Source: Lachnoclostridium sp. An196 (lineage in GTDB: Bacteria > Bacillota > Clostridia > Lachnospirales > Lachnospiraceae). Taken from it: DNA of 64,000 bases. The notes beneath the pieces were generated by a model. The model was given only the letters and a program-made list of their open reading frames with translations. It made no database searches and was not told the origin of the DNA. The DNA lies in assembly GCF_002160135.1 (NCBI RefSeq), contig NZ_NFJZ01000011.1, positions 1 through 64,000 of the forward strand, read 5' to 3'. Both the position numbers and the translations under genes were made by a program. Of the stretch, positions 32,541 through 44,496 are shown one piece after another (position 1 is the stretch's first letter; every line of letters starts with the position of its first letter).

Positions 32541-33497
32541 TTAAAACGCGATTCCTGTATCCGTGGAAAACTGCGCCAGCGTATCCTCATCTGCTTTCTT
32601 CAGCATATGCAGGAGCGCTTTCGTAGCAGAAGGAAGTTCTTTTTTTGGATTATACACAATGCAGATGTGCCGTTTTGGAATCTGAAAATCCAGAGAAAGC
32701 TGAATCAGCCCGCAGTTCAGTAAAAAGGAACGCGCGAACTTATACGGGGTAAAGCCTATTCCCAGATTATGCAGGACAGTAGGCGGGATCAGATCATTGG
32801 AATTTACTTCTATGTTGGGATGTAATTCCAGCCCCTGGCTCTGAAAAATTCCGTCCCAGAACTTTCTGGACGTAGTTCCATTTTCCATGCAGACAAGGGG
32901 ATACTGCAGCAGGTCTTTCAGCGTAAGCGTCTGATCCTGAAGATTTGTAAAATGGCTGCCGGCAATTACAATATCCTGAAAATCAGCCACCTGCGTGACC
33001 ATCATCCCTTTCGGCACATCCAGAGGAGTAGTCAGAAGGGCAAAATCCAACCCTCCTGGCATCAGAGAGGTAACTGGAAACGGAGATGAAAAAGTATGAA
33101 TCCGGATATTTACATTCGGATAACGATGCTGGAACTGTTCCAGATAAGGAAGCAGAAAATACCGCATAGTCAGTTCGCTGGCGCCGATATCAATTTTGCC
33201 GCTTTGTCCGTCTACATATTCCTGCAGCATATTTCTGGCGAGTTCCATCTGCTGGCACGCGCGGCTGACCTGACGAAAGAGCAGCTGCCCTTCCGGAGTC
33301 AGGGTAACGCCTTTCTGAGAACGGTAAAACAGCTGACATTCCAGATCATGCTCCAGGTTCTGAATACATTTGCTGATCGTAGGCTGGGTCAGGCAGAGAT
33401 GCTGTGCTGCCAGAGTGATATTTTTCCTTTTAGCCACTTCATAAAATATTTTATAATAATCGTAACTGATGTCTATTTTATTATCTGTCTTATTCAA
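32541..33497 (-). CDS. LysR-family transcriptional regulator
   Basis: The N-terminal HTH is [35 protein letters not shown], followed by a type 2 periplasmic-binding-like effector domain. TTG 33497 is chosen as start because AAAAAGGAA lies about 8 bp upstream; a TTG at 33530 has none. Length 318 aa. It is divergent from the ATP synthase operon but separated by only ~148 bp, so it might act there. Its ligand is unknown. Confidence 0.83.
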   Translation of the reverse strand: MNKTDNKIDISYDYYKIFYEVAKRKNITLAAQHLCLTQPTISKCIQNLEHDLECQLFYRSQKGVTLTPEGQLLFRQVSRACQQMELARNMLQEYVDGQSGKIDIGASELTMRYFLLPYLEQFQHRYPNVNIRIHTFSSPFPVTSLMPGGLDFALLTTPLDVPKGMMVTQVADFQDIVIAGSHFTNLQDQTLTLKDLLQYPLVCMENGTTSRKFWDGIFQSQGLELHPNIEVNSNDLIPPTVLHNLGIGFTPYKFARSFLLNCGLIQLSLDFQIPKRHICIVYNPKKELPSATKALLHMLKKADEDTLAQFSTDTGIAF

Positions 33498-33644
33498 AGA
33501 ACCATTCCTTTTTTCTATGGATATACGCAAAAAAAATGATTATACATTTCTTTTTTTCGTATTATAATAGAGTTCGGGATTTCAGGCAAGTATAATTTAT
33601 AGATTGCATGAAGTACAGAATTTTGAGAGAAAGGAAGTGCAGTT

Positions 33645-34322
33645 ATGGGCAATTTGGGAGAAAAGCTGATAGAAGAACTGCAGTGTGAGACAGTATTCTC
33701 CATTGGCGGCATAGGCATATCGGAATCTGTCGTAGTCACATGGATTATCATGGCCGTTATTCTGATCGTCTGTCTGCTGCTGACCCGGAATCTGAAGGTA
33801 GAGAATCCCGGTCGGGGACAGCTGCTCCTGGAATTTGCAGTAAGCTGGGTCCAGAATCTGTGCGGCGGTTTCATCGGGGAAGAGGGAAAAAGGTATACGC
33901 CTTATCTTGCTTCAGTCCTGATCTATCTTGGAATTGCCAATCTGATCGGTATTCTGGGATTTAAACCTCCCACAAAAGATCTGAATGTGACAGCAGCTCT
34001 GGCTATTATGAGTATTGTTCTCATTCAGTATGCAGGTATCCGTAAAAAGGGCGCAAAAGGCTGGCTTAAGAGCTTCGCGGAACCGGTGGCCATCGTGGCT
34101 CCCATTAATATTCTTGAGCTGATAATCAAACCCTTGTCTTTGTGTATGCGTCTATTTGGAAATGTGCTGGGTGCATTTGTCATTATGAAATTGATTGAAA
34201 GCGTTCTGCCGGTATTTCTTCCGGTGGTATTCAGCGCATACTTTGACCTGTTTGACGGTCTGATTCAGGCATATGTTTTTGTGTTTCTGACCGGATTATT
34301 TATCAAAGAAGCTATTGAGTAA
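33645..34322 (+). CDS. atpB: ATP synthase Fo subunit a
   Basis: A 225-aa membrane subunit that forms the ion half-channels against the c-ring. About five to six hydrophobic helices are visible. The essential arginine is in CMRLFGNVLGAF, and the last helices (DLFDGLIQAYVFVFLTGLFI) are typical. GGAAG ribosome site. First gene of atpB-E-F-HA-G-D-C; no atpI is seen upstream. Confidence 0.94.
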   Translation: MGNLGEKLIEELQCETVFSIGGIGISESVVVTWIIMAVILIVCLLLTRNLKVENPGRGQLLLEFAVSWVQNLCGGFIGEEGKRYTPYLASVLIYLGIANLIGILGFKPPTKDLNVTAALAIMSIVLIQYAGIRKKGAKGWLKSFAEPVAIVAPINILELIIKPLSLCMRLFGNVLGAFVIMKLIESVLPVFLPVVFSAYFDLFDGLIQAYVFVFLTGLFIKEAIE

Positions 34323-34347
34323 AAAAGTGTAAAAGGAGAAAAGAGTT

Positions 34348-34572
34348 ATGAGTACATTAATTGCGATTGGCGCGGCGATCGCCGTTCTGACTGGTATTGG
34401 CGCAGGAGTAGGTATTGGTATTGCAACTTCCAAAGCGGCAGAAGCTGTAGCGAGACAGCCGGAGGCTGACGGAAAGATTACGAAAATCCTTCTTCTGGGA
34501 GCGGCGCTGGCCGAGGCAACCGCTATTTATGGTTTCGTTATCGCCCTGTTGATTATTATCCTCTTAGGTTAA
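34348..34572 (+). CDS. atpE: ATP synthase Fo subunit c
   Basis: A 74-aa hairpin of two helices. TM1 is rich in Gly (GIGAGVGIGIATS), the loop is ARQPEA and the ion-binding Glu is in AEATAIYG of TM2. The Gln in TM1 and the Ser after Glu that mark sodium-binding c-rings are absent, so proton coupling is more likely; this is inference. GGAGAA ribosome site. Confidence 0.94.
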   Translation: MSTLIAIGAAIAVLTGIGAGVGIGIATSKAAEAVARQPEADGKITKILLLGAALAEATAIYGFVIALLIIILLG

Positions 34573-34590
34573 AGAAAGGCGGATGTTTGC

Positions 34591-35082
34591 ATGTTAAGAC
34601 TTGATATAAATCTGGTCTTTACCATCATCAATCTGCTGATCTGGTATGCGATTATCCGGATATTTCTTTTTAAGAGGATCAACCGTGTCATCGATCAGAG
34701 AGAGCAGGCTATACAGTCCCGTTATGCGGACGCGCAGAGACTCCAGGATGAAGCTGCCGCCGAAAAGGATAAGTATGCAGCATCTCAGGCGCAGATTGAG
34801 GCGGAAAAGACCAAAGTGATGAACCAGGCACAGGAAGATGCCAGAACGGAATATAACCATATTCTGCAAGAAGCCAATAAAAAGGCTGAACAGATTGTGG
34901 AAAATTCCAAAAAAGAGGCTGTTCTGGAGAAAGACAAGATTGTTTCCAAGGCAGAACAGGAGATTCGTTCTCTGATCCTGAATACTGCCGTTAAATCGAT
35001 GCAGTCCTCCGGAAATGACAGCTCTCTTTATGACGAATTTTTGACTAAAACAGGTGAGGCGGGTCATGGAGAAAATGAATAA
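34591..35082 (+). CDS. atpF: ATP synthase Fo subunit b
   Basis: A 163-aa peripheral-stalk subunit: one N-terminal membrane helix (about 6-28, [18 protein letters not shown]) followed by a long charged coiled coil ([17 protein letters not shown] ... [10 protein letters not shown]). The gene overlaps the next by 17 bp. Confidence 0.94.
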   Translation: MLRLDINLVFTIINLLIWYAIIRIFLFKRINRVIDQREQAIQSRYADAQRLQDEAAAEKDKYAASQAQIEAEKTKVMNQAQEDARTEYNHILQEANKKAEQIVENSKKEAVLEKDKIVSKAEQEIRSLILNTAVKSMQSSGNDSSLYDEFLTKTGEAGHGENE

Positions 35083-37081
35083 TTATTTGGAACAGCTGGC
35101 GGAAGCCCGCATCCAGCCTGATGTATTGCAGCATGCGCTGGATATCCTGCAGGCAGTTCCCCAGATACAGGATGAACTGGAGAATCCTACCGTCCCCCAT
35201 GAAAAAAAGGAGGACATTATCCGGAAAATCTTTCCGGAAAAAGTCCGGAATTTTATACTGGAACTGGCAGATGACAGTTGTCTGGGATCTCTGGATTCTA
35301 TCCTGAAATCATATATGGAAAAGCCGGAAGAAGAGAGAACTCCGCTGGAATGTGTCCTGGAATATGTGACTGCTCCCAGTGACTCTCAGCTGGACGGTAT
35401 CCGCAAATTTCTCAAACAAAAATATCCTGGAAGACCGTTGGAGTTCCGGCAAAAGGAGAACCAGTCGATCGGAAGCGGGTTTATTCTCCGCGCAGGCAAC
35501 CAGGAATATGACTGGAGTACGAAGGGAAGAGAGCGTCTCCTGGAGAAAGAGCTGGCTTCTATGCGTTTGGCAGAGGGAGATTTGCTGGCCCAGAAAGGAA
35601 TTATCAGCATCCTGAAGGGAAGCCTGGACGGGGTGGACATTGAAAGCCAGGAAATCGGTGTAGTCAGCAGAGTCGGCGACGGTATCGCTTATATTGACGG
35701 TGTGGACCATGCCATGTATGGAGAAGTCCTCGTTTTTGACGGAGGATTAAAAGGTATGGTACAGGACATCCGTGCCCACGAGGTAGGATGTATTCTGTTT
35801 GGAAAAGATACCGGTATTGAAGAAGGAACAAAAGTTGCCCGTACCGGGCGGATGGCCGGCATTCCTGTGGGTGACGCGTTCATCGGACGTGTTGTAAATG
35901 CACTGGGAGCTCCCATAGACGGGAAAGGAGAGATCGAGGCATCGGATTACCGTCCTGTTGAATATAAGGCCCCCGGAATTGTAGACCGTAAATCTGTGGA
36001 TACTCCTCTGGAAACCGGTATTTTGTCTATCGATTCTATGTTCCCTATCGGACGGGGACAGCGCGAACTGATCATTGGTGACCGGCAGACCGGAAAGACA
36101 TCCATTGCAACCGACGCTATTCTGAACCAGAAAGGGAAAAATGTAATCTGCATCTATGTGGCAATCGGACAGAAAGCATCTACCGTGGCAAAGCTAGTAC
36201 GTACTTTTGAGCAATATGGAGCCATGGATTATACGATCGTTCTTTCTTCCACCGCGAGCGAACCGGCTCCGCTGCAGTATATCGCACCTTATTCAGGAAC
36301 TGCCCTGGCGGAATATTTTATGTACCGCGGACAGGATGTTCTGATTGTATACGATGATCTTTCAAAGCATGCAGTGGCATATCGTTCTCTGTCTCTGCTG
36401 CTGGAGCGTTCACCGGGACGTGAAGCTTATCCTGGAGACGTGTTCTATCTTCATTCCCGTCTGTTGGAGCGTTCCAGCCGGCTCAGCGACGAATTGGGAG
36501 GCGGATCTATTACAGCGCTTCCTATTATTGAGACTCAGGACGGCGATGTATCCGCTTACATTCCGACCAATGTGATCTCTATTACAGATGGCCAGATCTT
36601 CCTGGAAAGCGATCTCTTCTTCGCAGGCATGCGGCCGGCGGTCAATGTGGGCCTGTCAGTATCCCGCGTGGGCGGAGCTGCGCAGACGAAAGCCATGAAA
36701 AAAGCAGCCGGGAGCGTGCGTATTGATCTGGCTCAGTACCGGGAAATGGAAGTTTTTACTCAGTTCAGTTCGGATTTGGATGCCGTCACTCAGGAACAGC
36801 TTCAGTACGGAAAAGGCTTGATGGAGCTTCTGAAACAGCCGCTGTGTCAGCCGCTGTCTCTGCATGAACAGGTTATTACGCTTTGCGCGGCTACCCATAA
36901 GCAGATGATTGATGTACCTGTCAAGGATATCAAATCCTTCCAGAGAGATCTCCTGGACTGGATCGACCAGAAACATCCGGAGATCAGCAGTGAGATTGAG
37001 CAGATGCATACGCTGAGCGACAGTCTTACCGATAAAATTATCGATGCGGTCAAGGAATATAAGAGTCAGGTGGTGAAGTAG
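35066..37081 (+). CDS. atpHA: Fused ATP synthase delta-alpha subunit
   Basis: One 671-aa reading frame joins two F1 subunits. Residues ~1-165 are delta (OSCP): a helical N-terminal domain ([14 protein letters not shown]..) and the C-terminal block [20 protein letters not shown]. From ~165 on is alpha: [18 protein letters not shown], the Walker A GDRQTGKT at 338-345, the [13 protein letters not shown] arginine-finger region and the helical C-terminus. The usual stop, ribosome site and start between atpH and atpA are missing, and the linker [18 protein letters not shown] runs straight through. ATG 35066 is 6 bp after GAGG; GTG 35054 is in frame. Alpha keeps full length (~505 aa). Confidence 0.94.
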   Translation: MEKMNNYLEQLAEARIQPDVLQHALDILQAVPQIQDELENPTVPHEKKEDIIRKIFPEKVRNFILELADDSCLGSLDSILKSYMEKPEEERTPLECVLEYVTAPSDSQLDGIRKFLKQKYPGRPLEFRQKENQSIGSGFILRAGNQEYDWSTKGRERLLEKELASMRLAEGDLLAQKGIISILKGSLDGVDIESQEIGVVSRVGDGIAYIDGVDHAMYGEVLVFDGGLKGMVQDIRAHEVGCILFGKDTGIEEGTKVARTGRMAGIPVGDAFIGRVVNALGAPIDGKGEIEASDYRPVEYKAPGIVDRKSVDTPLETGILSIDSMFPIGRGQRELIIGDRQTGKTSIATDAILNQKGKNVICIYVAIGQKASTVAKLVRTFEQYGAMDYTIVLSSTASEPAPLQYIAPYSGTALAEYFMYRGQDVLIVYDDLSKHAVAYRSLSLLLERSPGREAYPGDVFYLHSRLLERSSRLSDELGGGSITALPIIETQDGDVSAYIPTNVISITDGQIFLESDLFFAGMRPAVNVGLSVSRVGGAAQTKAMKKAAGSVRIDLAQYREMEVFTQFSSDLDAVTQEQLQYGKGLMELLKQPLCQPLSLHEQVITLCAATHKQMIDVPVKDIKSFQRDLLDWIDQKHPEISSEIEQMHTLSDSLTDKIIDAVKEYKSQVVK

Positions 37082-37082
37082 A

Positions 37083-39382
<2,300 letters not shown>

Positions 39383-39398
39383 GGGAAAGGAGCATATT

Positions 39399-39812
39399 AT
39401 GGCTAGTTTTTCTTTAAGAATTATATCCAGTACCCGTATTTTTTACGAAGGTCCCTGTCGGTGCCTGATTGTGCCTGCTCCTGATGGGGAGAAGGCGATT
39501 CTGGCGCATCATGAGGAGATGATTCTGGCACTTCGGGAAGGCGAAATGCGGATGCAGATCGAAGATGGCGGAGAGTGGTCATATGCCGTTATAAGTCCGG
39601 GATTCTGTCAGGTAGCGCATAACCGAGTCACATTATTGGCGGACACGGTGGAACGTCCGGAAGAGATCGATGCGGTCAGAGCCAGAGAAGCTCTGGAACG
39701 GGCGGAAGAAAAGATGCGCCAGAAACAGAGTATTCAGGAGTATCATATTACCCAGGCGGCGCTTGCCAGAGCTCTTGTCCGCATCAAGGAAACTGAACGG
39801 TTTACCCATTAA
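39399..39812 (+). CDS. atpC: ATP synthase F1 subunit epsilon
   Basis: A 137-aa subunit with an N-terminal beta sandwich (LRIISSTRIFYEGPC, GEKAILAHHEEMI) and a two-helix C-terminal domain (REALERAEEKMRQKQ). Last gene of the operon; GGGAAAGGAG ribosome site. Confidence 0.94.
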   Translation: MASFSLRIISSTRIFYEGPCRCLIVPAPDGEKAILAHHEEMILALREGEMRMQIEDGGEWSYAVISPGFCQVAHNRVTLLADTVERPEEIDAVRAREALERAEEKMRQKQSIQEYHITQAALARALVRIKETERFTH

Positions 39813-39833
39813 AACCGGACATTTTCCGGTATT

Positions 39834-39875
39834 TGTCCCTATCATATTTGCGAAGGTCATATTATGATAGGGACA
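39834..39875. promoter_or_regulatory. 12-bp perfect inverted repeat downstream of atpC
   Basis: TGTCCCTATCAT (39834-39845) and its complement (39864-39875) with an 18-nt loop. It occupies most of the atpC-39905 gap and ends 30 bp before the next start. No T-run follows, so an operator or processing hairpin is more likely than a terminator. A smaller CCGG-N7-CCGG hairpin precedes it at 39815-39829. Confidence 0.5.
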
Positions 39876-39904
39876 TAAGAGAAACCGGAAAAGGGGATGC
39901 GTAT

Positions 39905-40918
39905 ATGAAACAGGAGGTTTTGGCACGGACTATTATTGAGACCATGCTGAACAAGGCTCTGCGCGATATCGAAAGAGATCCGGATCGCAGTATCCGGAAT
40001 TTGATTGATCTTGGCATCAATTTTGCAAAAGGAAGATTTCAGCAGGAGTTTCTTCATGTACTCCAGGAGATGATGAAGAATGAGCAGAGCGCATATTATA
40101 CATTGGTTAAAAATGTAGTGTCTGACACCGATCACCGGCGTCTGATGACGATCGGTATGAATATTGGTTTTCAGGCCTGCACAGTCGGCGCCACTTTGAT
40201 CCGTGATAATGAGGAACGACTTCATTTTAATATACCCTGGATATACCAGGTGAATTTCGGAGAAAAGGGCTTGCCCTGCGAAGATCTGGATAAATTGATC
40301 CGTCAGGGAAAGGAACTTGGGACTTTTATTTATCTGTTGAACGCAGACGGTTCGATCGGGGAAGAACATATTTCCATTTTAAAAAAACATAATGACTGCG
40401 CGTTTATACTGCTTGTAACGGCAGAAAAGATTCTAGGCAATCTGATGGACAGACTGGAGTCTACCTGCAACTGTCTGATCCTGGTGGAAGACGGTTCCGA
40501 ACTGATGGCAGAAGCAGCTGATGAACTGAAAAAACACGAGTTTCTTTACGGTATTTATCTGCGGTGCAGCAGGGACGCTGAAGAGAGATACTTCAAATCA
40601 GAGTATCTGGAACAGATCACAGATACAGGCGCTTCATTTTGCGTTCTGATGCCTGAGGATCAGTTTTCTTTTGAAGAAGATATGCTGAGAAAAGAAAAAA
40701 CCGCACAGATCCGCGGACAGCAGGAATATCCGTTTATTCTCGTAGATTATACATCAGACGTACAGCGGATAGATCGTGTCATCTCCAATGACTCCTGTGC
40801 GGTAGCTTTCGATTCAGAAGGTTATGTATATACCGATACGGGAAAATGGCAGGGAAGTCCTTATAATATCCGCTGCAAAGATCTCCGGAATATACTGGAA
40901 AATGTTACCAAAAAATAA
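39905..40918 (+). CDS. Conserved protein of unknown function, 337 aa
   Basis: The start is ATG 39905 behind AAGGGG. The product is soluble with no signal. It begins MKQEVLARTIIETMLNKALRD and has several Cys residues scattered without a CxxC pattern. The middle has an alternating helix/strand pattern (FIYLLNADGSIGEEHISILKK; LILVEDGSELMAEAADELKK) that could be a Rossmann-like fold. It follows the ATP synthase operon across an inverted repeat and is closed by its own terminator. I do not recognise the family. Confidence 0.65.
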   Translation: MKQEVLARTIIETMLNKALRDIERDPDRSIRNLIDLGINFAKGRFQQEFLHVLQEMMKNEQSAYYTLVKNVVSDTDHRRLMTIGMNIGFQACTVGATLIRDNEERLHFNIPWIYQVNFGEKGLPCEDLDKLIRQGKELGTFIYLLNADGSIGEEHISILKKHNDCAFILLVTAEKILGNLMDRLESTCNCLILVEDGSELMAEAADELKKHEFLYGIYLRCSRDAEERYFKSEYLEQITDTGASFCVLMPEDQFSFEEDMLRKEKTAQIRGQQEYPFILVDYTSDVQRIDRVISNDSCAVAFDSEGYVYTDTGKWQGSPYNIRCKDLRNILENVTKK

Positions 40919-40924
40919 TATGGG

Positions 40925-40959
40925 CCGGATATGGTTCTGAAACGCCATATCCGGTTTTT
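40925..40959 (+). terminator. Rho-independent terminator
   Basis: 10-bp arms CCGGATATGG (40925-40934) and complement (40945-40954) followed by T5. The convergent TetR gene ends in its downstream edge. Confidence 0.9.
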
Positions 40960-41476
40960 ATATCATCCTGCAGCAGCACGCCCTCAGCTGTCTTACATAT
41001 TCTTCCGGCTCCATACAACTCCTCGCTGAAAGCCAGCGTATCATGGATATAATCAGAGCGTCAGAAATAAATGTTATAAAAAATTCCGGCGGATCTTCGA
41101 AATCAAACATCTCCGCAGAGTACTGCAATAAAATCGGCTCCAAAATCTCCTGGAAATAATCCCGGAATGAGTTCTGTCCTGTAATTTCAAATGCTTTTTT
41201 GTAAAATGCATGATTGGAATAAAAGTATTTACATATACCCAAAATAAACTCCCAACCGTCTTCATATGGTTTTGCGCATGCTGCTTCATAAAATTCTGTA
41301 TGGAAAATCCAGTTGATCAGATCGTACTTGTCTCTGAAATGATAATAAAAACTTTTTCTGTTCATTCCACAGACTTCGCAGATGTCACTGACACTGATCT
41401 TGGAAAACGGCATGGTGCCGAGCAGTGTTTTCATCGATTCCGCCAACGCCTTTTTCGTAATATTAGAATCTGCCAA
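40958..41476 (-). CDS. TetR/AcrR-family regulator
   Basis: The N-terminal HTH is in ALAESMKTLLGTMPFSKISVSDICEVCGMNRKSFYYHFRDKYDLI, followed by a C-terminal domain of the DhaS-like type. TTG 41476 is preferred as start because GGAGGG lies 7 bp upstream; ATG 41491 overlaps that site. Length 172 aa. It is divergent from a Ca-type P-ATPase gene and may control it. Ligand unknown. Confidence 0.82.
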   Translation of the reverse strand: MADSNITKKALAESMKTLLGTMPFSKISVSDICEVCGMNRKSFYYHFRDKYDLINWIFHTEFYEAACAKPYEDGWEFILGICKYFYSNHAFYKKAFEITGQNSFRDYFQEILEPILLQYSAEMFDFEDPPEFFITFISDALIISMIRWLSARSCMEPEEYVRQLRACCCRMI

Positions 41477-41670
41477 CGTCTTTCCCTCCATTCGACAAAT
41501 TCAGTATATCAAACTGCCGCGAGAACTGCAACTTAAGAGAAAAATTTCTTTTTTGGGACAGATTTGGCAAAGTGGGTAAAAATAAGACAAATATTGATAT
41601 TGTGGAATATTCATTTACAAATCGTTCAAGTATAATTTCAAAAGTAAAAATTGTCTGAAGGAGAATACAT

Positions 41671-44331
41671 ATGGAATTACATGGGTTAAACGACCTGGAA
41701 GTAAAGAAATCCAGGGAAGCTTATGGAAGCAATGAAATCCCTGACTCAGAACCTACCACATTCTGGAAGGAATTTAAAGAAACTTTCAAGGATCCCATGA
41801 TCCGGGTTCTGTTGGCGATCTCTGCACTGATGATCGTCATGTTTTTCCTGGGATATGCGGAAATATTTGAACCAGCCGGCACGCTGGTTGCAATCCTGAT
41901 AGTGGCAACGGTAACCGCAAAAACAGGAGTGGCGAGCGATACAAAATACCGGGATCTCAAGCATTCTGTAAAAGAAGAAGAGATCAAGGTCTATCGGAAC
42001 GGAAATATCTGCAACACGGGTATCAATCAGATTGTCACGGGCGATCTGGTTCTTCTGCAGGCCGGAGATAAGATCCCCGCCGACGGTATCCTGATCACAG
42101 GTCATTTAAATGTGAATAATGCCGCCTTGAACGGCGAAGCAGAAGAGTGTCCCAAAACGGCAGCCGCTTCAGACACTCCGTTTCCGGACGAAATTACGGG
42201 AGACACCTTTGTGGATGAGTCGTCTTTATTCCGGGGCGCCATTGTCTTTGACGGCGAAGGCGTCATGCTGGTAAAAAAAGTCGGCATCAAGACCATGATG
42301 GGACGTATGGCGCTGGAAATGCAGGAGGAGGAGCCGCCTTCTCCGCTTCAGGTGAAACTGTCTATCCTGGCGGGACAGATATCCAAAATCGGTTACATCG
42401 GCGCGATTCTGATCGCACTTTTTTACGTAATTCATTTTGTCTCTATGGCAGGAGGCGTAGAGCCTTATCTGAATATGGGATGGGAATATATCCTAATGGA
42501 TCTGATCGATGCGGTAACCATAGCCATCGTAATCATTGTCTGCGCGGTTCCGGAAGGACTTCCTCTGATGATTTCCATTGTCCTTATGCAGAATACCAGC
42601 AAAATGCTGGACCACAATGTGCTTGTCCGCAAAGCAGAAGGCATCGAGACTGCCGGAGCGCTGAATATACTTTTCAGCGACAAGACCGGTACGATTACAA
42701 AAGGAGAGTTGGAAGTCGTGGAATTTTTCACGGCGGACGGACTGGTCATTCCCTTCGAAGAATTGAAAAAATATCCGGAAGTCCGCAACAATCTGAGGAT
42801 TGCCATCGGGCAGAATTCTTCTTCTATGTATGACGAACGTCACCGGGTAATCGGCGGTAACGCCACAGATCAGGCTCTGATGAAGTTTCTGGGGGAAGAT
42901 TCCTATCAGGAACTTCAGAATGATGAAAGCCTTCATGTAGTTAATGCTCAGAAATTCAATTCCGCGAATAAGTTCAGCCAGGCACAGATTGGCTCCAGAA
43001 CATATTACAAAGGTGCGCCGGAACGTCTGCTTCAGAAAGCTACTCATTATCTGAGCGTTGACGGACAGATCCGCCCGTTGGATACCATACGTCTGAATGA
43101 AAAGATTGATCAGCTTGCCAGCAAGGCTATGAGAGTTCTTTCCTTCGGATACAGCGCTCATCCTATGGAAGAAGATGTAATTGAAGACGGTCTTGTACTG
43201 ATCGGTCTGACAGCGATCCGGGATGATGTGCGTCCGGAAGCGAGAACAGCGATCCGGGAAGTACAGGAGGCCGGTATTCAGGTGGTTATGATTACAGGCG
43301 ACCGTCTGGAGACAGCGGCTGCTATTGCTGCGGATGCCGGTCTGGTGACTTCGGAGGAAGATATCTGTCTGACCTCCTCCGAGCTGAATTCTATGAGCGA
43401 TGACCGGGTGAAACAGATCCTTTCCCGAATCCGTGTGATTGCCAGGGCTCTGCCTACTGATAAATCACGCATGGTCCGTATATGCCAGGAACTGAATCTT
43501 GTGGTTGGAATGACCGGCGATGGCGTCAATGATTCTCCGGCACTGAAACGCGCCGATGTGGGATTCGCTATGGGCAGTGGTACAGAAGCGGCAAAAGAAG
43601 CGGGAAAGATTGTAATCCTGGATGATAATTTTAACTCGATCAAAGACGCTATCTGGTATGGAAGAACTATTTATCATAATATACTGAAATTCTGCAAATT
43701 TCAGCTGGTTGTAAATGTGGCTGCAGTATTGGTCAGCGCGGTCGCGCCATTCTTAGGCGTAGAAGAACCATTAAAAGTTACGCATCTTTTGTTCGTCAAT
43801 CTGGTAATGGACGGGCTGGGCGCTATGATGCTGGGTAATGAGCCGGCCTTGGAAGCCTATATGAAAGAAAAACCCCGCAGGCGCGATGAAAGCCTTGTGA
43901 GCAGAGAAATGATGACTCAGATCGGTATTATGGGCATCTGGCTGACACTCATGAGTCTGTTCTATCTTATGTCCGACTGGGCCAGATCTTTCTTTGAGAC
44001 AGACGCACAGTTTATGACTTCTTATTTTGTCCTGTTTATTGCCAGCGCGCTGTTTAACGGATTTAATGTCAGAAACGACGGATTTGCTATTTTCAAAAAT
44101 CTGAAAGACAATCCGGATTTTCTGAAAGTAATGTGCATGATCCTGGGTATCCAGTTCTGCCTGGTCAATATTTCGCTGATCCCGGCAGCGCCTGCCGTAT
44201 GGATTGGAAATATGTTCAGCTGCGTGCCTTTTGGCGTATCCGGATGGGTTCTGGTATTGATTCTGGCCTTCACTATGATACCTGTGGATATGATTCGAAA
44301 AATTGTATTCCGCAAATTGGGGAATAAATAA
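41671..44331 (+). CDS. Calcium-translocating-type P-ATPase (P2B-like)
   Basis: An 886-aa cation pump in the plasma membrane. The phosphorylation motif is SDKTGTIT, the M4 ion-site motif CAVPEGLPL, and the hinge MTGDGVNDSPALKRADVGFAMG. About ten transmembrane helices fit the P2 topology. The pattern is closest to calcium-exporting PMCA-type ATPases of Firmicutes, though Mn transport cannot be excluded. TATAAT at 41631-41636 and GAAGGAG precede the start. The divergent TetR is the likely regulator. Confidence 0.9.
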   Translation: MELHGLNDLEVKKSREAYGSNEIPDSEPTTFWKEFKETFKDPMIRVLLAISALMIVMFFLGYAEIFEPAGTLVAILIVATVTAKTGVASDTKYRDLKHSVKEEEIKVYRNGNICNTGINQIVTGDLVLLQAGDKIPADGILITGHLNVNNAALNGEAEECPKTAAASDTPFPDEITGDTFVDESSLFRGAIVFDGEGVMLVKKVGIKTMMGRMALEMQEEEPPSPLQVKLSILAGQISKIGYIGAILIALFYVIHFVSMAGGVEPYLNMGWEYILMDLIDAVTIAIVIIVCAVPEGLPLMISIVLMQNTSKMLDHNVLVRKAEGIETAGALNILFSDKTGTITKGELEVVEFFTADGLVIPFEELKKYPEVRNNLRIAIGQNSSSMYDERHRVIGGNATDQALMKFLGEDSYQELQNDESLHVVNAQKFNSANKFSQAQIGSRTYYKGAPERLLQKATHYLSVDGQIRPLDTIRLNEKIDQLASKAMRVLSFGYSAHPMEEDVIEDGLVLIGLTAIRDDVRPEARTAIREVQEAGIQVVMITGDRLETAAAIAADAGLVTSEEDICLTSSELNSMSDDRVKQILSRIRVIARALPTDKSRMVRICQELNLVVGMTGDGVNDSPALKRADVGFAMGSGTEAAKEAGKIVILDDNFNSIKDAIWYGRTIYHNILKFCKFQLVVNVAAVLVSAVAPFLGVEEPLKVTHLLFVNLVMDGLGAMMLGNEPALEAYMKEKPRRRDESLVSREMMTQIGIMGIWLTLMSLFYLMSDWARSFFETDAQFMTSYFVLFIASALFNGFNVRNDGFAIFKNLKDNPDFLKVMCMILGIQFCLVNISLIPAAPAVWIGNMFSCVPFGVSGWVLVLILAFTMIPVDMIRKIVFRKLGNK

Positions 44332-44340
44332 CGTTTTCTC

Positions 44341-44374
44341 AACCGGCCATATCTTTGTGGTATGGCCGGTTTTT
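44341..44374 (+). terminator. Rho-independent terminator
   Basis: 11-bp arms AACCGGCCATA (44341-44351) and complement (44361-44371), 9-nt loop, then a T-run. Confidence 0.92.
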
Positions 44375-44496
44375 CGCCATTTCTTAAGAAATCTTCGGAA
44401 TTCTTTAAGGAGATTCTTTCCGGGAATATGTTAAGATAGTATACAGCAGACCGGTTATCCCGGAAGGGATCTCTCCGGAACATACGAGGTGAAGAA

